Of a stretch of 7,657 nt of DNA, positions 7,036 to 7,657 are shown one piece after another (the stretch's first letter is position 1; each line of letters opens with the position of its first letter). The stretch covers positions 1 through 7,657 of the forward strand of contig DAHVAI010000394.1 in assembly GCA_027314685.1 (NCBI GenBank). Direction: 5' to 3'. Under the pieces are notes generated by a model. That model did no database searches. It was given only the letters and a program-made list of their open reading frames with translations, and was not told the origin of the DNA. The DNA is from Nitrososphaerota archaeon. Lineage in GTDB: Archaea; Thermoproteota; Nitrososphaeria; Nitrososphaerales; CADDZS01. A program made the position numbers and the translations under genes.

Positions 7036-7242
7036 TCAGAATGTATCTTCAGAAACGCGTCCCCAGCCTACGAAAACTATTGCTTCCAGCAACACAATAA
7101 TCGCAACCTGGTACAAAGGAAGCGGGCTGCCAGGCATGAGGTACCCAAAATAGGCACTTGCAAAGGCAGTAACGATGAAAGCAATGAGAACCTGATACAT
7201 CCAACTGATCGAAGCTTTGTTAAACGATGGAACTGTGTTCAT
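7036..7242 (-). CDS. Small membrane protein with two transmembrane segments, function unknown
   Basis: This 68-residue protein is not recognised. It has two hydrophobic segments, about residues 15-35 (MYQVLIAFIVTAFASAYFGYL) and 42-60 (PLYQVAIIVLLEAIVFVGW), joined by a short Pro/Gly turn (MPGSPL). The N-terminus is polar and the short tail acidic (SEDTF), suggesting a helical hairpin in the membrane. A GAGG sequence (complement of 7251-7254) lies eight bases before ATG 7242, and a TATA-like box lies farther upstream, which supports a real gene despite its size. It stands alone between the convergent SRPBCC gene and tRNA-Arg. Glu53 within the second segment is unusual for a simple anchor and may be functional. 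Confidence 0.6.
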   Translation of the reverse strand: MNTVPSFNKASISWMYQVLIAFIVTAFASAYFGYLMPGSPLPLYQVAIIVLLEAIVFVGWGRVSEDTF

Positions 7243-7263
7243 CTGCTAATCCTCTGGAAAGAA

Positions 7264-7276
7264 CATAATTTACTAT
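7264..7276 (-). promoter_or_regulatory. Putative TATA-like box for the small membrane protein
   Basis: On the minus strand this reads ATAGTAAATTATG, centred about 28 bp upstream of ATG 7242, which suits a very short leader. If transcription starts that close to the ATG, the GAGG at 7251-7254 would lie outside the mRNA, so only one of the two signals may be in use. The remaining 7277-7366 shows no gene. Confidence 0.35.
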
Positions 7277-7366
7277 GTGATTACTTTTTCGGTCACTGGC
7301 GTTTGAGTTAGAGACATTCTTTTCAGTTGAAGGAAATCATACGAGAGAAAGATCGCTTCACAAACA

Positions 7367-7375
7367 TTTATTTTA
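7367..7375 (+). promoter_or_regulatory. TATA box of tRNA-Arg
   Basis: TTTATTTTA is centred 29 bp before the first base of tRNA-Arg, close to the ideal spacing for an archaeal box A promoter with transcription starting at or just before the mature 5' end. Confidence 0.6.
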
Positions 7376-7414
7376 GATGGCGCTGTGAAGGTCATAGATG
7401 GGCCCGTAGCCTAG

Positions 7415-7487
7415 CATGGATGCGATGGACAGATCAGTCCTAAGCCAGAAAGCAGATTCTACCAAAGGTGGTATTTCTGACATGGAT
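7415..7487 (+). repeat. Direct repeat CATGGAT bounding the D-loop intron
   Basis: The heptamer CATGGAT occurs at 7415-7421 and again at 7481-7487, 66 bp apart, exactly the intron length. Because CATG is self-complementary, the two copies can pair with each other to form the central splice helix. Confidence 0.85.
7421..7486 (+). other. Noncanonical D-loop intron of tRNA-Arg (66 nt)
   Basis: The intron is defined by a bulge-helix-bulge. CATG in exon 1 (7415-7418) pairs with CATG at the intron end (7481-7484). Each is followed by a three-base GAT bulge cut after its second base (7420/7421 and 7486/7487). The D stem forms the outer helix, with a G-T pair and an A-A mismatch next to the bulge. 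The inner helix next to the motif is weak. Inside the intron, GGAC/GTCC (7427-7430 with 7437-7440) and CAGAAA/TTTCTG (7446-7451 with 7474-7479) can form hairpins. The heptamer CATGGAT occurs at 7415-7421 and 7481-7487. The intron is too short to encode an endonuclease. Confidence 0.8.
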
Positions 7488-7505
7488 TAGGGCGTCAGCC
7501 TGCGG

Positions 7506-7564
7506 ATCTAACACTGGCAATCATTCAAGTGCATAGACTTGTAGTCAAAGACTGAGAAGCAGTG
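7506..7564 (+). other. Canonical 37/38 anticodon-loop intron of tRNA-Arg (59 nt)
   Basis: Exon bases 32-35 (CTGC, 7500-7503) pair perfectly with GCAG near the intron end (7559-7562), forming the four-base-pair centre of a bulge-helix-bulge. The bulges are GGA (7504-7506) and TGA (7563-7565), each cut after its second base, which gives splice sites at 7505/7506 and 7564/7565. An inner helix TCT/AGA (7507-7509 with 7555-7557) continues the structure with A7558 unpaired. This is the standard archaeal tRNA intron position. Confidence 0.88.
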
Positions 7565-7657
7565 AGCTGGAGATCGTGGGTTCAAATCCCACCGGGCCCG
7601 CTCAACAAACTCAACTCGCAAGCATATCAAACGGTGATGCCAGAACAGCAGTCCGCT

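Larger units (their letters stand above)
7400..7600 (+). tRNA. tRNA-Arg (anticodon GCG) with two introns
   Basis: Removing two introns leaves a 76-nt cloverleaf. The acceptor stem GGGCCCG (7400-7406) pairs perfectly with CGGGCCC (7593-7599), and the discriminator is G7600. The D stem GCCT (7409-7412) pairs with GGGC (7490-7493) only after a 66-nt interruption of the D loop. The anticodon stem TCAGC (7495-7499) pairs with GCTGG (7566-7570) across a 59-nt interruption. The loop is CTGCGGA with anticodon GCG at 7502-7504, read as Arg for CGC/CGU codons. The T arm GTGGG/CCCAC (7576-7580 with 7588-7592) holds loop TTCAAAT. No CCA is encoded. Exons are 7400-7420, 7487-7505 and 7565-7600. Processing requires the archaeal splicing endonuclease at both sites. 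A tRNA scan expecting only anticodon-loop introns could miss or misfold this gene. Confidence 0.93.

Noticed and set aside
7601..7657. Possible gene edges in the last 57 bases: a plus-strand ATG at 7637 (MPEQQSA) or a minus-strand C-terminus ending at TGA 7611-7613
   Set aside because: Both are too short to judge, and neither shows a recognisable motif; only sequence beyond the window could decide.

Overview
The window looks archaeal, most likely from the TACK group (Thaumarchaeota/Nitrososphaeria or a relative). The evidence is a three-domain PIN/PilT-type ATPase/KH protein of a family known mainly from archaea, an archaeal-type phosphoglycolate phosphatase, tRNAs without an encoded CCA, a tRNA carrying two introns with bulge-helix-bulge (BHB) splice sites, and A/T-rich boxes 25-35 bp ahead of RNA genes and short-leader mRNAs. 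The phylum is inferred from these traits, not proven.

Layout. Positions 43-562 (+) hold a HAD-family phosphatase whose first catalytic motif appears to have been destroyed by a short deletion; the remaining frame runs from GTG 71. At 596-2425 (+) is the intact PIN-ATPase-KH protein. At 2493-2567 (+) is an intronless tRNA-Gln(CTG) with its own promoter-like box. At 2637-3788 (+) is a class V, PLP-dependent aminotransferase with a promoter box placed for a very short leader. It converges on arginyl-tRNA synthetase (3785-5707, -), and the two stop codons overlap. A second, intact HAD phosphatase (about 5722-6408, -) lies 14 nt upstream of argS and probably shares its transcript. Divergent from it is an SRPBCC-fold protein with a TTG start (6503-6955, +). 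A small protein with two membrane segments lies at 7036-7242 (-). The last gene is tRNA-Arg(GCG) at 7400-7600 (+), which needs removal of a 66-nt D-loop intron and a 59-nt anticodon-loop intron to give a 76-nt mature RNA. The last 57 bases hold nothing that can be called.

The genes are mainly housekeeping: arginine charging (ArgRS plus one of its substrate tRNAs, about 1.7 kb apart), a glutamine tRNA, metabolite phosphatases, an aminotransferase and an RNA-related ATPase of unknown function. No CRISPR array, insertion sequence, prophage or defence island was seen. The two observations most worth following are the motif I lesion in the first HAD gene and the doubly interrupted tRNA-Arg, whose D-loop intron is bounded by a direct repeat containing the self-complementary CATG that forms its splice helix.
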